64,000 nt of DNA, from contig JAJQFD010000020.1 in the NCBI GenBank assembly GCA_021201335.1, forward strand, positions 57,677 through 121,676. Reading direction: 5' to 3'. Below, piece after piece: positions 26,151-35,241 of this stretch (positions are counted from its first letter, which is position 1; each line of letters begins with the position of its first letter). The DNA comes from Bacteroides sp. (GTDB lineage Bacteria; Bacteroidota; Bacteroidia; Bacteroidales; Bacteroidaceae). The notes beneath the pieces were generated by a model. That model was not told the DNA's origin. It was given only the letters and a program-made list of their open reading frames with translations, and ran no database searches. The position numbers and the translations under genes were made by a program.

Positions 26151-26704
26151 GAGTTATTCCAAAATATTTCGCCTCTTTTTTCATTTATATTCAACTTACG
26201 GGACAAAACGAACAAATAATCGGAAAGACGGTTTACAAATGCTAAAACTTCCGGCGAAACTGTATATTCTTCTGATAAAAACAAGATACGCCGCTCCGCA
26301 TTCCTGCACACAGTTCTACATACATGGCACACTGCTGCTCCACGCCCTCCTCCGGGTATTACAAACGCTTTTAACGGTGGAAGCTGGTTATCAATCCGAT
26401 CAATCTCCTCTTCCACTTTTAGGATATCTTCCGGGGTGATAACACTTGCCTCTCGCAAGGTCGTTTTTTCCTGGTCAGTAGCCAAGTGAGAACCTACGGA
26501 AAATAACTTATTCTGTATCCATAACACAAAAACACTGTCTTCCTCATCCGTTATATAAGTAAGCAATAATCCGAGTTGAGCGTTTAGCTCATCTATCGTA
26601 CCATAAGCTTCCAGGCGAATATGTGTTTTCGGAACCCGGGTTCCACCTACCAATGTGGTTGTCCCCTTATCGCCTGTCTTTGTATATACCATGCTTTTTT
26701 TCAT
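26141..26704 (-). CDS. ATP:cob(I)alamin adenosyltransferase, PduO type
   Basis: It makes adenosylcobalamin from cob(I)alamin and ATP. The 187-residue protein has the N-terminal ATP-binding signature [18 protein letters not shown] with the following [18 protein letters not shown]. It also has the C-terminal [26 protein letters not shown]. Members of this order need adenosylcobalamin for methylmalonyl-CoA mutase, which fits the propionate-type CoA-transferase at 35 kb. Some extra Cys residues (CHVCRTVC) are worth noting. Confidence 0.94.
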   Translation of the reverse strand: MKKSMVYTKTGDKGTTTLVGGTRVPKTHIRLEAYGTIDELNAQLGLLLTYITDEEDSVFVLWIQNKLFSVGSHLATDQEKTTLREASVITPEDILKVEEEIDRIDNQLPPLKAFVIPGGGRGAAVCHVCRTVCRNAERRILFLSEEYTVSPEVLAFVNRLSDYLFVLSRKLNINEKRGEIFWNNSCK

Positions 26705-26750
26705 TCTTTATTCGTTTTGCGCTGTTTTATGGCTTAACGTTTACAGCTAA

Positions 26751-27365
26751 TTAAAAGTTTACTATATAATGCTGTTTCACCTTTTTTCTATCAAAAAAGA
26801 TAATTCCCAGGTCGTACAAATCAAAAGTGATGCCAACAACTTCCTCCTGACAAAGTTTTCTCCAGAGTTTTTTCATATCGCCAGACTGGTATATACCTTC
26901 AATAATACAAACCGTTTTTTCATGAGCATATTTTACATATTGATTGAAAGTCTTTTCCACGAAATAAGGATCATCCGGGTGATGAATATAAATAAAATCA
27001 AAAAAATCCTCTATTGGTTGTACCCAATGGGAATTATATGTAATAATTGTATAGAAGGTATCCTTTTTAGCAGCCTGTAAATAGGATATTGCTGAAGAAG
27101 GTAGTCCTACATCAACGATTCGTTGCGGTTGAAACCTGTTAACTAACCGGAACAAAAGCCTTTTCACTTTCCGGGAAGTCTTACCCAGCTTTTTGCCTGA
27201 GCTTTCTTTTTGCTTTAGCTCTTCATAGGCATAGTAAGGCGTTTTCTCATAGAAAACATTGGTAATTAGTTCAAAAGCAAAGGGTGAATGCACTCCGTAA
27301 CCACAACGGTGACGAAGACGCGCTAACCAGATAAAAGGTTGTTTCACGGCTCTAGTAATGCTCAT
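26751..27365 (-). CDS. Class I methyltransferase-like protein of unknown substrate
   Basis: The 204-residue protein (start at 27365, MSITRAVKQPFIWLARL) begins with CGYGVHSPFAFELITNVFYE, a Bacteroidetes-specific pattern. It then has a degenerate SAM-binding strand (RIVDVGLPSSAISYLQAA) where the Gly-rich loop is changed. It may bind a nucleotide poorly or have lost activity. A longer frame from 27470 adds 35 residues with no conserved look, so I prefer the later start. Nothing nearby hints at the substrate. Confidence 0.75.
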   Translation of the reverse strand: MSITRAVKQPFIWLARLRHRCGYGVHSPFAFELITNVFYEKTPYYAYEELKQKESSGKKLGKTSRKVKRLLFRLVNRFQPQRIVDVGLPSSAISYLQAAKKDTFYTIITYNSHWVQPIEDFFDFIYIHHPDDPYFVEKTFNQYVKYAHEKTVCIIEGIYQSGDMKKLWRKLCQEEVVGITFDLYDLGIIFFDRKKVKQHYIVNF

Positions 27366-27531
27366 ATCATTGGGTCTGTAGGATTGTGGCAAAGGTAATT
27401 TAATTTGGTTATTTATCCATAAAATGCTGATTTTTTTACTGTGAAAAAAAGCCACAGAATGATTCAACATCTTCCTGTGGCTTCGAAACTCAATGAAGTT
27501 TCTGCAAATTTAAGTATCCTTTATCTAATAT

Positions 27532-28221
27532 TTATTGTAATTTAAAAGTTACAGGTACAGTGAATTTCACCCTTACCGGCTTATTTCTCTGCATACCCGG
27601 ATTCCATTTCGGCATTCCGCTAACTACGCGTAATGCTTCTTTATCCAGTTGCGGGTGTATACTCCGTGCAATGGTAGGCTCTGTAACAGAACCATCTCTA
27701 TCCACCACAAACTGTACAATCACTCTTCCCTGAATACCTTGTTCCTGGCAGACTGTCGGATATTTGATGTTTTTACTTAAGTAACTCATCAAATCAGCCG
27801 TTCCATTACCAAAAGAAGGCATATTTTCTACAACAACAAAGATTTCTGTTTCATCTACCGCATCATCTTCATTATCTATAGGAAGAGGAACATATCCTAC
27901 ATCAACACCCTTGCCCAAATCCTCGGAGTCAATATTTACAAGCGTGTTGACTTCCGTTTCATCATCTACCACAAGCAACTGATCTACAATAGCCGGAGCA
28001 GGAGGTGCAGGCGGTGGAGGAGTAGGTGGGGCAAAAGTAATTGGCACCATATCTTCCGTGAATATAGGCTCAAGAGCACCTGAGCTAAGATCAACTTCCT
28101 TATCATATTGCGCCCACTCAAAGGCAACAAATAAACAGGCAAGCACAGCAACAAATCCCATTAACAACCAAGTACCTCTGCGGTTCTCGATTTGTGCGTT
28201 TTTCGATTTCTTAATTTCCAT
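27532..28221 (-). CDS. TonB-like energy transducer
   Basis: It passes proton-motive energy from ExbB/ExbD to outer-membrane receptors. The 229-residue protein (start at 28221, MEIKKSKNAQIENRRGTWLL) has one N-terminal membrane helix (about residues 15-37). A short proline-rich region (APPTPPPPAPPAPA) and an acidic linker come next. The TonB C-terminal domain has GRVIVQFVVDRDGSV and ends VPVTFKLQ. The proline region is short for a periplasm-spanning TonB. An earlier in-frame ATG at 28326 adds a hydrophobic stretch that I think is not translated. Confidence 0.9.
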   Translation of the reverse strand: MEIKKSKNAQIENRRGTWLLMGFVAVLACLFVAFEWAQYDKEVDLSSGALEPIFTEDMVPITFAPPTPPPPAPPAPAIVDQLLVVDDETEVNTLVNIDSEDLGKGVDVGYVPLPIDNEDDAVDETEIFVVVENMPSFGNGTADLMSYLSKNIKYPTVCQEQGIQGRVIVQFVVDRDGSVTEPTIARSIHPQLDKEALRVVSGMPKWNPGMQRNKPVRVKFTVPVTFKLQ

Positions 28222-28787
28222 AACAATAGTTTTTAGTGTGAGTAAAATAAGGATACTTAATATATATATATAAAAAAACGTGTGTGTGCTACCTTTATAT
28301 ATGCAATATATCGATTTTTTTGCCACGTTGTACTATGTTAAATCATTCTTTAAGGAAAAAGGAAAGAGTTTTTCTTCTTTTAAAAAATAGCGTTAAAAAA
28401 GGGTTAAACGTTAAGTTAATATTGTTGATTTATTGTATAAAGAAGTAGAAGGCGGTATATAACAAAGAAGGATACAATAAATTATTGCATCCTTCATGGA
28501 GAGTTTCAACTGCACTACTTAATTATTAAAAAGTCCGATTATTTTTTGATAGACAGTAATTTGTGAAATTAAACTATGGGGAAGTGACCGAAATATCATA
28601 TGCATAACATTTATGGTAGTTCGCTATATTGTTATCCTACTACAATCTCTAAAAGTTGAACTACAAGTGGGGATTAATTAGACACGACTTTACTTATCCC
28701 CCCAACTATGCTGAGTGTTATACACATATAACCCATATAGGGAAAATGTAATTTTTACACTGTTTTTTCAAAAAATAACCAGGCTTT
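28222..28787. other. Long intergenic region
   Basis: It includes an AT microsatellite near 28259-28272 just upstream of the tonB-like gene, then AT-rich sequence with no coding frame. I see no repeat copy or hairpin of note. Confidence 0.5.
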
Positions 28788-29246
28788 TTATACGGCCCTA
28801 ATACGCACTTTCAGTTGATAGCGTTCCGGATTAGGGTCTGGAACAAAGTAGGGTCCGCATTCATTGCAGCCAAGCTGGTAAGTTACTCCAGGCTCTAGTT
28901 TCACTTGCATTTCTACATTTTGATATTCAGCCCGGCTATTACTGCTGACCAAGAAATTATATACTCCGGGATTAAACAGAGCAACTTCTACTTTGTTCGG
29001 ATTAAGAATTCCGTTTTTCAGGTTGGTGTGGTAAATAAACGAATCATCCAATGGCCTGCCATTAACCGAATCGAGATTTACCCAAAGTGCCACTTTCACG
29101 ATATTAGGATTATTATATACAGGAAGCAGTCTGAGATAAGTGTCTTCATGCTTTCTGACTTCTTTCTTCTTTTTAATCATAGAGTACATAACCAGTACCA
29201 CAAACTGTAGCCCAAAGAGGGATCCTATAATATAATAAATGCTCAT
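28788..29246 (-). CDS. Hypothetical membrane-anchored protein
   Basis: I do not recognise this 152-residue protein (start at 29246, MSIYYIIGSLFGLQFVVLVMYSM). One N-terminal helix is followed by a beta-rich soluble domain (VALWVNLDSVNGRPLDD, PGVYNFLVSSNS, EPGVTYQLGCNECG), which resembles a small sandwich fold. CNECG could bind a metal. A TACCTTTG box on the minus strand at 29329-29336 could be its promoter. Confidence 0.7.
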   Translation of the reverse strand: MSIYYIIGSLFGLQFVVLVMYSMIKKKKEVRKHEDTYLRLLPVYNNPNIVKVALWVNLDSVNGRPLDDSFIYHTNLKNGILNPNKVEVALFNPGVYNFLVSSNSRAEYQNVEMQVKLEPGVTYQLGCNECGPYFVPDPNPERYQLKVRIRAV

Positions 29247-29466
29247 AAGGTATAATTTTAAAAGGTACAAAAAAATTTATCAAGAAATATATATGGATTG
29301 TGTTCGTGTTGTTAAATCTTTCATACGACAAAGGTAGACATTCTAAATTGTTCTATTTTTCATATTATCTGGCTAATAATTAACAATTTCCGATTTTTTC
29401 CTGAAAAAAATTGGGAAATTGCTTTATCATTTCTATCTTTATTTTCATAATAAAATAAGAACAATT

Positions 29467-29745
29467 ATGAGTTTTGGAGGACATGCTTTAGATATAATAC
29501 TCCGGCAAAAGTTAAATCAGGACCAACTTAAATCTACCCGGAGAAAGCAAAGAAATCATCACAGGAAAAGTTTGGGGAAAGGTTCCTATTATAATTCTGA
29601 TACGACCGTGGAGGAGTTAGAAAGAATTGACCGACTGCTTACAGAACGTGAGAAGCAGCAGGAACGTTATTTTATCCGGATGACTTTTCTCATTTTTAGC
29701 ATTGCATTAGTTTTGGCTTTAGCAATCTGGGCATTTATAATATAA
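29467..29745 (+). CDS. Small coiled-coil membrane protein
   Basis: The 92-residue protein (start at 29467, MSFGGHALDIILRQKLNQDQ) has a basic N-terminal half, a short helical region with heptads (VEELERIDRLLTEREKQQ) and a C-terminal membrane helix. This tail-anchored arrangement has no known function. The signature MSFGGHALDII is shared with small conserved Bacteroidetes proteins as far as I recall, but I cannot name the family. Confidence 0.7.
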   Translation: MSFGGHALDIILRQKLNQDQLKSTRRKQRNHHRKSLGKGSYYNSDTTVEELERIDRLLTEREKQQERYFIRMTFLIFSIALVLALAIWAFII

Positions 29746-29945
29746 AGTCTATTTCTCGTTTATTCTATTATACCTTTTTATTTATAGCACAATACAAAAT
29801 ATGTAAAATTGTTTTCATTCCTTTTTTAAGAAATCAAAAAACATTTATTTCCCTTTTCACCCAAAAACTTCTATAAGTATTTTCTATGGGCAAAATGACC
29901 CAAACTATACTATTATTATATATAAATTATACCTATCTTTATATT

Positions 29946-30326
29946 ATGCATTTACACAAAGAGCAAAAATTCATGCAAAAATACCACTTACAAAACAGAC
30001 CCAACAGAGAAATTAATGATAAAGAGCAAATCCGGGAGTTACTTAAAAAGGGGAAATATGCCACATTGGCTTTATGCAGAAAGGATGAACCTTACATCGT
30101 TTCACAATGAATGTGGACATTGGTATAAAACACTGGTATTTCGAGGTGAAATAGAAATTATATCCAAATTGGAAGAAAAAAAGAAAAGTATCAAAATCCT
30201 CCTTAATCATTTGGAAGAAGATAAAGAAATCATTGATAAAAAATCAATTCCTCCGTTTCTTTATATAAGAATCTGGTGATCTTAGAACTGCCCATTGCAC
30301 ATATGAACGGAAAAGCAGGAAGATAA
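29946..30326 (+). pseudogene. Pyridoxamine-phosphate-oxidase-like flavoprotein, gutted by an internal deletion
   Basis: The N-terminal part MHLHKEQKFMQKYHL... through EINDKEQIRELLKKGKYATLALCRKDEPYIVS is the normal start of this flavin-binding family, which includes the nitroimidazole-resistance (Nim) group. Then about 45 residues are missing and the frame changes to NECGHWYKTLVFRGEIEI and ILLNHLEEDKEI. A second shift brings in the expected C-terminus LELPIAHMNGKAGR before the TAA at 30324. Two breaks and a deletion make a true pseudogene, not an error. The next 130 bases also hold a short coding-like fragment (HPYQQFWGETSDI). Confidence 0.8.
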
Positions 30327-30466
30327 CTTTTTAATATATAGAATTGAAATAAAAGAGAATGATAATGAAAGACCCACCCACTACTCCCACCCATATCAAC
30401 AATTCTGGGGAGAAACGTCTGATATAAAAAGATGAAAAATCAATTTCAATCTTATACCTATATATA

Positions 30467-31252
30467 ATGAAAGAATCAATCAGGAAATATGGAAAGCCTC
30501 CATTTCAGGTAGGACTTCTACACGGCGGCCCGGGAGCATCTGGTGAAATGAAACCTGTGGGAGAAGAATTATCTCGGTATTTTGGAGTATTAGAATTTTT
30601 GCAAACAAAAGATTCTATTGACAAACAAATCCAGGAGCTTTTCGATCAAATTACCACCAGTACCAGAGAACCCATAACTTTAGTTGGCTATTCCTGGGGA
30701 GCCTGGCTTTCAGTTTTATTTTCTTCAAGATTTCCGGATCGAGTTCACAAACTTATACTAATAAGTTCGGGAGCTTTTGATGACAAATATAACCCAGATT
30801 TAATGAAGATTCGCTTGAGCAGGCTCAACCCTGATGAAAGAAAAGAAGCAAAAGAAATTTTAGTATTGATCAATTCGGGAGAGATAGCCAGCCAGTATTT
30901 TCAACGCTTCGGACAATTAATGGAAAAAGCAGATTCTTATAAACTTAACCCTAAGAACTCAGATGATGAGATAAAGTTAGATATTAATATTTATCAAAAA
31001 GTATGGAATGAGGCTGAGGGTTTAAGAAAATCAAAAAAGTTACTACAAGCTATCGAAAAAATCCACTGCCCGGTAGTTGGCTTTCATGGCGAATATGATC
31101 CACATCCGGCAGAAGGAGTTGAAAAACCTTTATCAGAGAGATTGGTCAATTTTAGAATGGTCAAGCTAAGTAAATGCGGACACACACCCTGGAAAGAAGA
31201 ATATGCAAGAGATCTTTTTTACAAAGAATTGGAAAGAGAAATCATAATTTGA
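30467..31252 (+). CDS. Alpha/beta hydrolase
   Basis: The 261-residue protein has the canonical order: oxyanion-hole HGGPGASGE (about residue 19), nucleophile elbow GYSWGAW, Asp in GEYDPHP and His in CGHTPWKE. The cap region is helical and short. It resembles proline iminopeptidase-like hydrolases in HGGPG, but the substrate cannot be told. It has AT-rich flanks and lies in an accessory stretch next to a pseudogene, so recent transfer is possible. Confidence 0.85.
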   Translation: MKESIRKYGKPPFQVGLLHGGPGASGEMKPVGEELSRYFGVLEFLQTKDSIDKQIQELFDQITTSTREPITLVGYSWGAWLSVLFSSRFPDRVHKLILISSGAFDDKYNPDLMKIRLSRLNPDERKEAKEILVLINSGEIASQYFQRFGQLMEKADSYKLNPKNSDDEIKLDINIYQKVWNEAEGLRKSKKLLQAIEKIHCPVVGFHGEYDPHPAEGVEKPLSERLVNFRMVKLSKCGHTPWKEEYARDLFYKELEREIII

Positions 31253-31996
31253 CATTCTGACATTTTGATAATTTAAGCTTTCACAAATCGACTATTCCCC
31301 CCAAGTTACCTTGAGGATGAAAATAACGCAAGGAAATGGGCTTAAGAAAATTCAGATAGAAACCATTAGGTAGATTAATAAGTCAATACGACAAATAACT
31401 AAATTTTTTGAAAACACTCTCAATTAAATAAGAGGGAATTATAAGCAATTTGACACATTGGATCAATCCTATAAAAAAGATAAACTAGAAAAACAATGGA
31501 AGAAAAAAAGGAAAAGATCGTCAATTAATTTCTACTTTTTCCCCAAAGGCTATAAGTTCTCCCATCAAGATCTATAAGTTCTCTTTGGAAAATCTATAGA
31601 TTCTCTTTGGAAGACTTATAAGTTTTGCAAACAGAATCTATAAGCTTTACACCCAATTTAGTTATTTTTTTCCTGGTTTTCGTGGTTTTTCCATCCCCAA
31701 AACATCTCAAACCAAGATTTTAGCAGAGTTTCAAAATAACTACCGTCATAAAAAAAATTCAATATTGAACATTTTATCATCAAAATAAAACAAATGCAAT
31801 AAAAATGATATATTTCAACGTATCAAAAAATGATAGAATATCTAAAACTTTATGGTGTAAGTAGAAGCCATAATAACTTAAAACATTATTGATACCCTTC
31901 CATGTGATTACTTAAGAAAAATATTTTCTATTCATTGTTAGATAAAAGTCTCTAATATTTTTTAGTATATTCACACCTTTTAATATAATCGCATGT
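31253..31996. other. Long AT-rich intergenic region
   Basis: Its main content is the five-unit 22-base repeat at 31550-31659. I see no coding frame, tRNA or IS end in the remaining sequence. Confidence 0.55.
31550..31659. repeat. Five imperfect 22-base tandem repeats
   Basis: Units start at 31550, 31572, 31594, 31616 and 31638, all exactly 22 bases long. Each begins with CTATAAG or a close form (CTATAGA, TTATAAG). Units two and three share TTCTCTTTGGAA. Twenty-two bases is about two helical turns, so a bound protein would sit on one face of the DNA. No unit is a perfect copy, so the repeat is old. Confidence 0.75.
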
Positions 31997-32419
31997 ATGA
32001 AGGAAAGGCATTTTTTATTTGAATCTATTATATGGGAATCTGTTTCTGAATTTGTAACTCCAAACGGAGACGTTTCAAAAGGGATTGGGGAATCAGTTAT
32101 TCAATTGAATGGAGATTTAATAACGAATGAAAGTTGGGCCATAATTAAAGGTAAAAGAGTTGACAACAACTATAAAATCAGACGCCTGTCGGAAAACCGT
32201 TATCAATATACTTCCCAAAATCCAAAGCTTGGAACGCAAAAAGGTTATTTCGATATTAGCGGAAGTATTATCTATTCTAAATTTATGATAGAGAATACAC
32301 AATTAAATGGATATGAGATAATAAGAAGGATAGACGATATATGTTATTCCATCGGGGCGTTGTATAATGGGGATGAACTTGTCAACACATGGAATGCTAC
32401 TTTACGAAAGAGATTATAA
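31997..32419 (+). CDS. Hypothetical protein, beta-rich
   Basis: I do not recognise this 140-residue protein. It has no signal peptide or membrane helix. It is strand-rich with repeated turns (GDLITNESWAIIKGKRV, RLSENRYQYTSQNP, NTWNATLRKRL), which fits a small lipocalin-like barrel. It lies about 100 bases upstream of a cupin gene; the two may work together on a small molecule. Confidence 0.65.
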   Translation: MKERHFLFESIIWESVSEFVTPNGDVSKGIGESVIQLNGDLITNESWAIIKGKRVDNNYKIRRLSENRYQYTSQNPKLGTQKGYFDISGSIIYSKFMIENTQLNGYEIIRRIDDICYSIGALYNGDELVNTWNATLRKRL

Positions 32420-32525
32420 ACATAAACACCCATGACCAAGATTTAGAAATTAATTTTAGATGATTGATGGGGTTGGTAAAATTACTTGTGCAAGTATAGA
32501 TCGTTAAATCAATATAATACAGCGT

Positions 32526-33035
32526 ATGGCAACTATTTTCAAATCAACTGAAAGAGAATTTAAGGAAGACGTACATAAAATAGATAATTTTAGATTATTC
32601 TCGGACGTTTCAAGAGCAAGGAAAGGAGTAAATCCTACAAGTTTAAATTTTGATTTACGACAATTAAATCCCGATCAATATTGTGCTGCCTATCATTTTC
32701 ATCGGTATGCGGAAGAATTATTTATGATAATCTCAGGCTCTGCCACCTTACGAACTCCTGCCGGTCTGGAAGTAGTTCATAGTGGAGATATTATCTTTTT
32801 TGAATCTGGCGAAACAGGAGCCCACCAGCTACACAATCATACTACTGAGCCTTGTATTTACCTGGATGTAAGAAGTTATATCGGCTATGATGTATGCGAA
32901 TATCCAGACTCCAACAAAATATTTCTCGTTCCGTCATTCGAAATATTCAAGAAAGAGGCTCTGCTAAATTATTTTGATGGAGAGGAAAATATTAGGGATG
33001 TCTGGAAAGAATTGGAAAATGGAACAAAAGAGTAA
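32526..33035 (+). CDS. Cupin-domain protein
   Basis: The 169-residue protein has a single cupin fold. Motif 1 is YHFHRYAEELFMIISGSATLRT (His, His, Glu metal ligands) and motif 2 is SGETGAHQLHNHTTEP. Relatives are metal-dependent isomerases or small-molecule sensors. The C-terminal 40 residues beyond the barrel form a helix (FEIFKKEALLNYFDGEEN). No pathway is evident from the neighbours. Confidence 0.88.
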   Translation: MATIFKSTEREFKEDVHKIDNFRLFSDVSRARKGVNPTSLNFDLRQLNPDQYCAAYHFHRYAEELFMIISGSATLRTPAGLEVVHSGDIIFFESGETGAHQLHNHTTEPCIYLDVRSYIGYDVCEYPDSNKIFLVPSFEIFKKEALLNYFDGEENIRDVWKELENGTKE

Positions 33036-33102
33036 GGTGAGAAGAAATCAAACTTCTACTGATTCCTTCTCCTTTATTGAGTATTTATACCGACAAAGGA
33101 TA

Positions 33103-34473
33103 TTATTTCTCTACTCTTTCACCTTTGAGTGTTGCTGAGCTCGCCTCTGTAACTTTTACCCATACATAGTCGCCTACTTTATGGTTTCCCTTATCAAATA
33201 CAACTACCTTGTTCTGTTCTGTACGGCCATATAACTGCTCATGTGAACGTTTTGATCTACCTTCTACCAGTACTTCATAAACTTTTCCAATGCTTCGATT
33301 ATTAGATTCGGAAGAAAGTTGGTTCTGCAAAGCAATAATCTCATTCAACCGGCGCACTTTTACTTCTTCCGGCACATTATCTTCAAGATGTTTGGAAGCA
33401 TAGGTACCCGGACGTTCGGAATATTTAAACATGAAAGCTGAATCAAATCCGCATTCACGCATCAAAGAGAGGGATTCCTGATGATCTTCTTCCGTTTCAG
33501 AATGGAAACCAGAAAAGATATCCGTACTTAACCCACAATCCGGTATAATACGCTTGATGGCCGCTACCCGTTCCAGATACCATTCACGGGTATATTTTCG
33601 GTTCATGGATTTTAGGATTCGTGAACTACCGCTCTGTACCGGCAAATGGATATGTTTGCATACGTTTGGAACTTCGGCTATTACCTGCAGTGTTTCATCA
33701 CTCATATCTTTGGGATGAGAGGTAGTAAAGCGTACCCGCATTTCTGGCACGAATTCAGCCACCCGCCGGAGTAACATGGGAAAAGTGATTACTCCATCTT
33801 TCCCTTCAAACCGATAGGAGTTTACATTCTGGCCTAAAAGTGTAACTTCTTTGTAACCTTTTGCAGCTAGATCCTGTACTTCATTCAATATACTTTCCAC
33901 ATCCCGACTTCTTTCGCGTCCACGGGTATAAGGAACAATACAATAGGTACAGAAGTTATTACAACCCCGCATAATTGAAACGTATCCGGAAATATGATTT
34001 CCACAGATACGCGAAGGAATCACATCCCGATAAGTCTCAGTGGCCGAAAGCTCCACATTTATGGCCTTTTCACCCGTTTCAACGGCGGCAATTAATTCCG
34101 GCAATGTCAGGTAAGCATCCGGGCCCACTACCAGATCCACATGATGATTATCTATTAAATCATCTTTTACACGTTCCGCCATGCATCCTAATACTCCCAC
34201 AATAAAGTTTTTCCGTTTCTTTTTCAGGGAATTAAAAAACTCAAGCCTATTGAGAATTTTCTGTTCGGCATTATCGCGTATTGAGCACGTATTCAAAAAG
34301 ACGGCATCCGCTTCTTCTAATGATCCCGCCTGTGCATAACCCGCCATTTGCATGACGGACGCGATTACTTCACTGTCTGCCACATTCATCTGGCATCCAT
34401 AGGTTTCTATGAACAACTTTTTGTTGTCATTCACAGTTGCAGATTTAAAGTCTGTTCCCGTTGATTTTTCCAT
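33103..34473 (-). CDS. miaB: tRNA-2-methylthio-N6-dimethylallyladenosine synthase
   Basis: It adds the methylthio group to A37 of certain tRNAs. The 456-residue radical-SAM enzyme has the N-terminal cluster Cys residues (ETYGCQMN, LNTCSIRD, LGCMAERV). Its radical-SAM motif is RGCNNFCTYCIVPYTRGRE. A TRAM domain forms the C-terminus (EVLVEGRSKRSHEQLYGRT to VTEASSATLKGE). Length and order are normal. Confidence 0.96.
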   Translation of the reverse strand: MEKSTGTDFKSATVNDNKKLFIETYGCQMNVADSEVIASVMQMAGYAQAGSLEEADAVFLNTCSIRDNAEQKILNRLEFFNSLKKKRKNFIVGVLGCMAERVKDDLIDNHHVDLVVGPDAYLTLPELIAAVETGEKAINVELSATETYRDVIPSRICGNHISGYVSIMRGCNNFCTYCIVPYTRGRERSRDVESILNEVQDLAAKGYKEVTLLGQNVNSYRFEGKDGVITFPMLLRRVAEFVPEMRVRFTTSHPKDMSDETLQVIAEVPNVCKHIHLPVQSGSSRILKSMNRKYTREWYLERVAAIKRIIPDCGLSTDIFSGFHSETEEDHQESLSLMRECGFDSAFMFKYSERPGTYASKHLEDNVPEEVKVRRLNEIIALQNQLSSESNNRSIGKVYEVLVEGRSKRSHEQLYGRTEQNKVVVFDKGNHKVGDYVWVKVTEASSATLKGERVEK

Positions 34474-34706
34474 TTTATTCGTTATCTAAAAATTCAGCGT
34501 ACAAAGATACGGCATAACAAATTATTTGTGGCTTTTAGGAGACAAAAAGAACGAAAAAGAGAACAAAAGGGACACTATTTCTTAAAAAACATTAAGGAAC
34601 GGAACATTTTTAGCTGAAATTTTGCCTGTTTAATCATATTTCACATATCTGTAGAGTGAAAGAAACATTAGATTTTTTCATAGTTAAGGTTTAGGTTAAA
34701 AAAATT

Positions 34707-34734
34707 AAGGGGAGCTGTGAAGCTGCCCTTTTTT
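34707..34734. terminator. Orphan hairpin with flanking T-runs
   Basis: AAGGGGAGCT (34707-34716) and AGCTGCCCTT (34721-34730) form a stem with one mismatch, followed by T on the plus strand and, read backward, on the minus strand too. No protein gene ends here on the plus strand: it lies in the 336-base gap between divergent genes. It could end a small RNA or be an attenuator in the miaB leader. Confidence 0.45.
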
Positions 34735-34745
34735 CATTTAAATAA

Positions 34746-34777
34746 TTGGCTACTATCAGATTAAATCCATATCTTTG
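34746..34777 (+). promoter_or_regulatory. Promoter of the small membrane protein and CoA-transferase genes
   Basis: TTGG (34746-34749), a 20-base spacer and TATCTTTG (34770-34777) match the phylum consensus. Transcription would start near 34784, about 26 bases before the ATG at 34810. Confidence 0.6.
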
Positions 34778-34809
34778 ACGGAAAATATTAAACCAGTCTG
34801 ATAATTACA

Positions 34810-35202
34810 ATGAGTATCATTCAAGTTCTTTTTATTATTGGGATTATCATCTATATTGTTGTAAAACAACTTAACAAGGCGGCCAGTGTTAACCAGGAAC
34901 AGCCTCCTAGTTATGATAATAAAGAAGATGTTTACATAGATGCGGAAGAAGAAGATTATGTTTTCAACACACCTTCCCCTTTTGCACCTGCATCGACACA
35001 AAATTATCCAGCCAACAAGAAAGATAAAAGTATATCCTCTCCTTTTGGAAAAAGCCATAAAGTAAAGAAAACGTCTTCTATTTTACCACCACCGGAACAT
35101 CCTCCTACGGCGGAAGAGGAACAAGCAGATTTTAATATTCGATCCATCGAAGAAGTAAGACGTGGCATTATCTGGTCTGAAATATTAAACAGGAAGTACT
35201 AA
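34810..35202 (+). CDS. Hypothetical single-pass membrane protein
   Basis: The 130-residue protein has an N-terminal membrane helix (MSIIQVLFIIGIIIYIVV), a long acidic and proline-rich linker, and a conserved C-terminal tail (RRGIIWSEILNRKY). The tail is a recognisable feature of uncharacterised Bacteroidetes proteins and may be a docking helix. It lies 39 bases before the CoA-transferase gene, likely in one transcript. Confidence 0.78.
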   Translation: MSIIQVLFIIGIIIYIVVKQLNKAASVNQEQPPSYDNKEDVYIDAEEEDYVFNTPSPFAPASTQNYPANKKDKSISSPFGKSHKVKKTSSILPPPEHPPTAEEEQADFNIRSIEEVRRGIIWSEILNRKY

Positions 35203-35241
35203 TTCTAATCATAAATTAAAAAGATAACATTCTACAACATT

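Noticed and set aside
31550..31659. Possible CRISPR array
   Set aside because: The units are contiguous and imperfect, with no spacers of separate sequence, and no cas gene is nearby.
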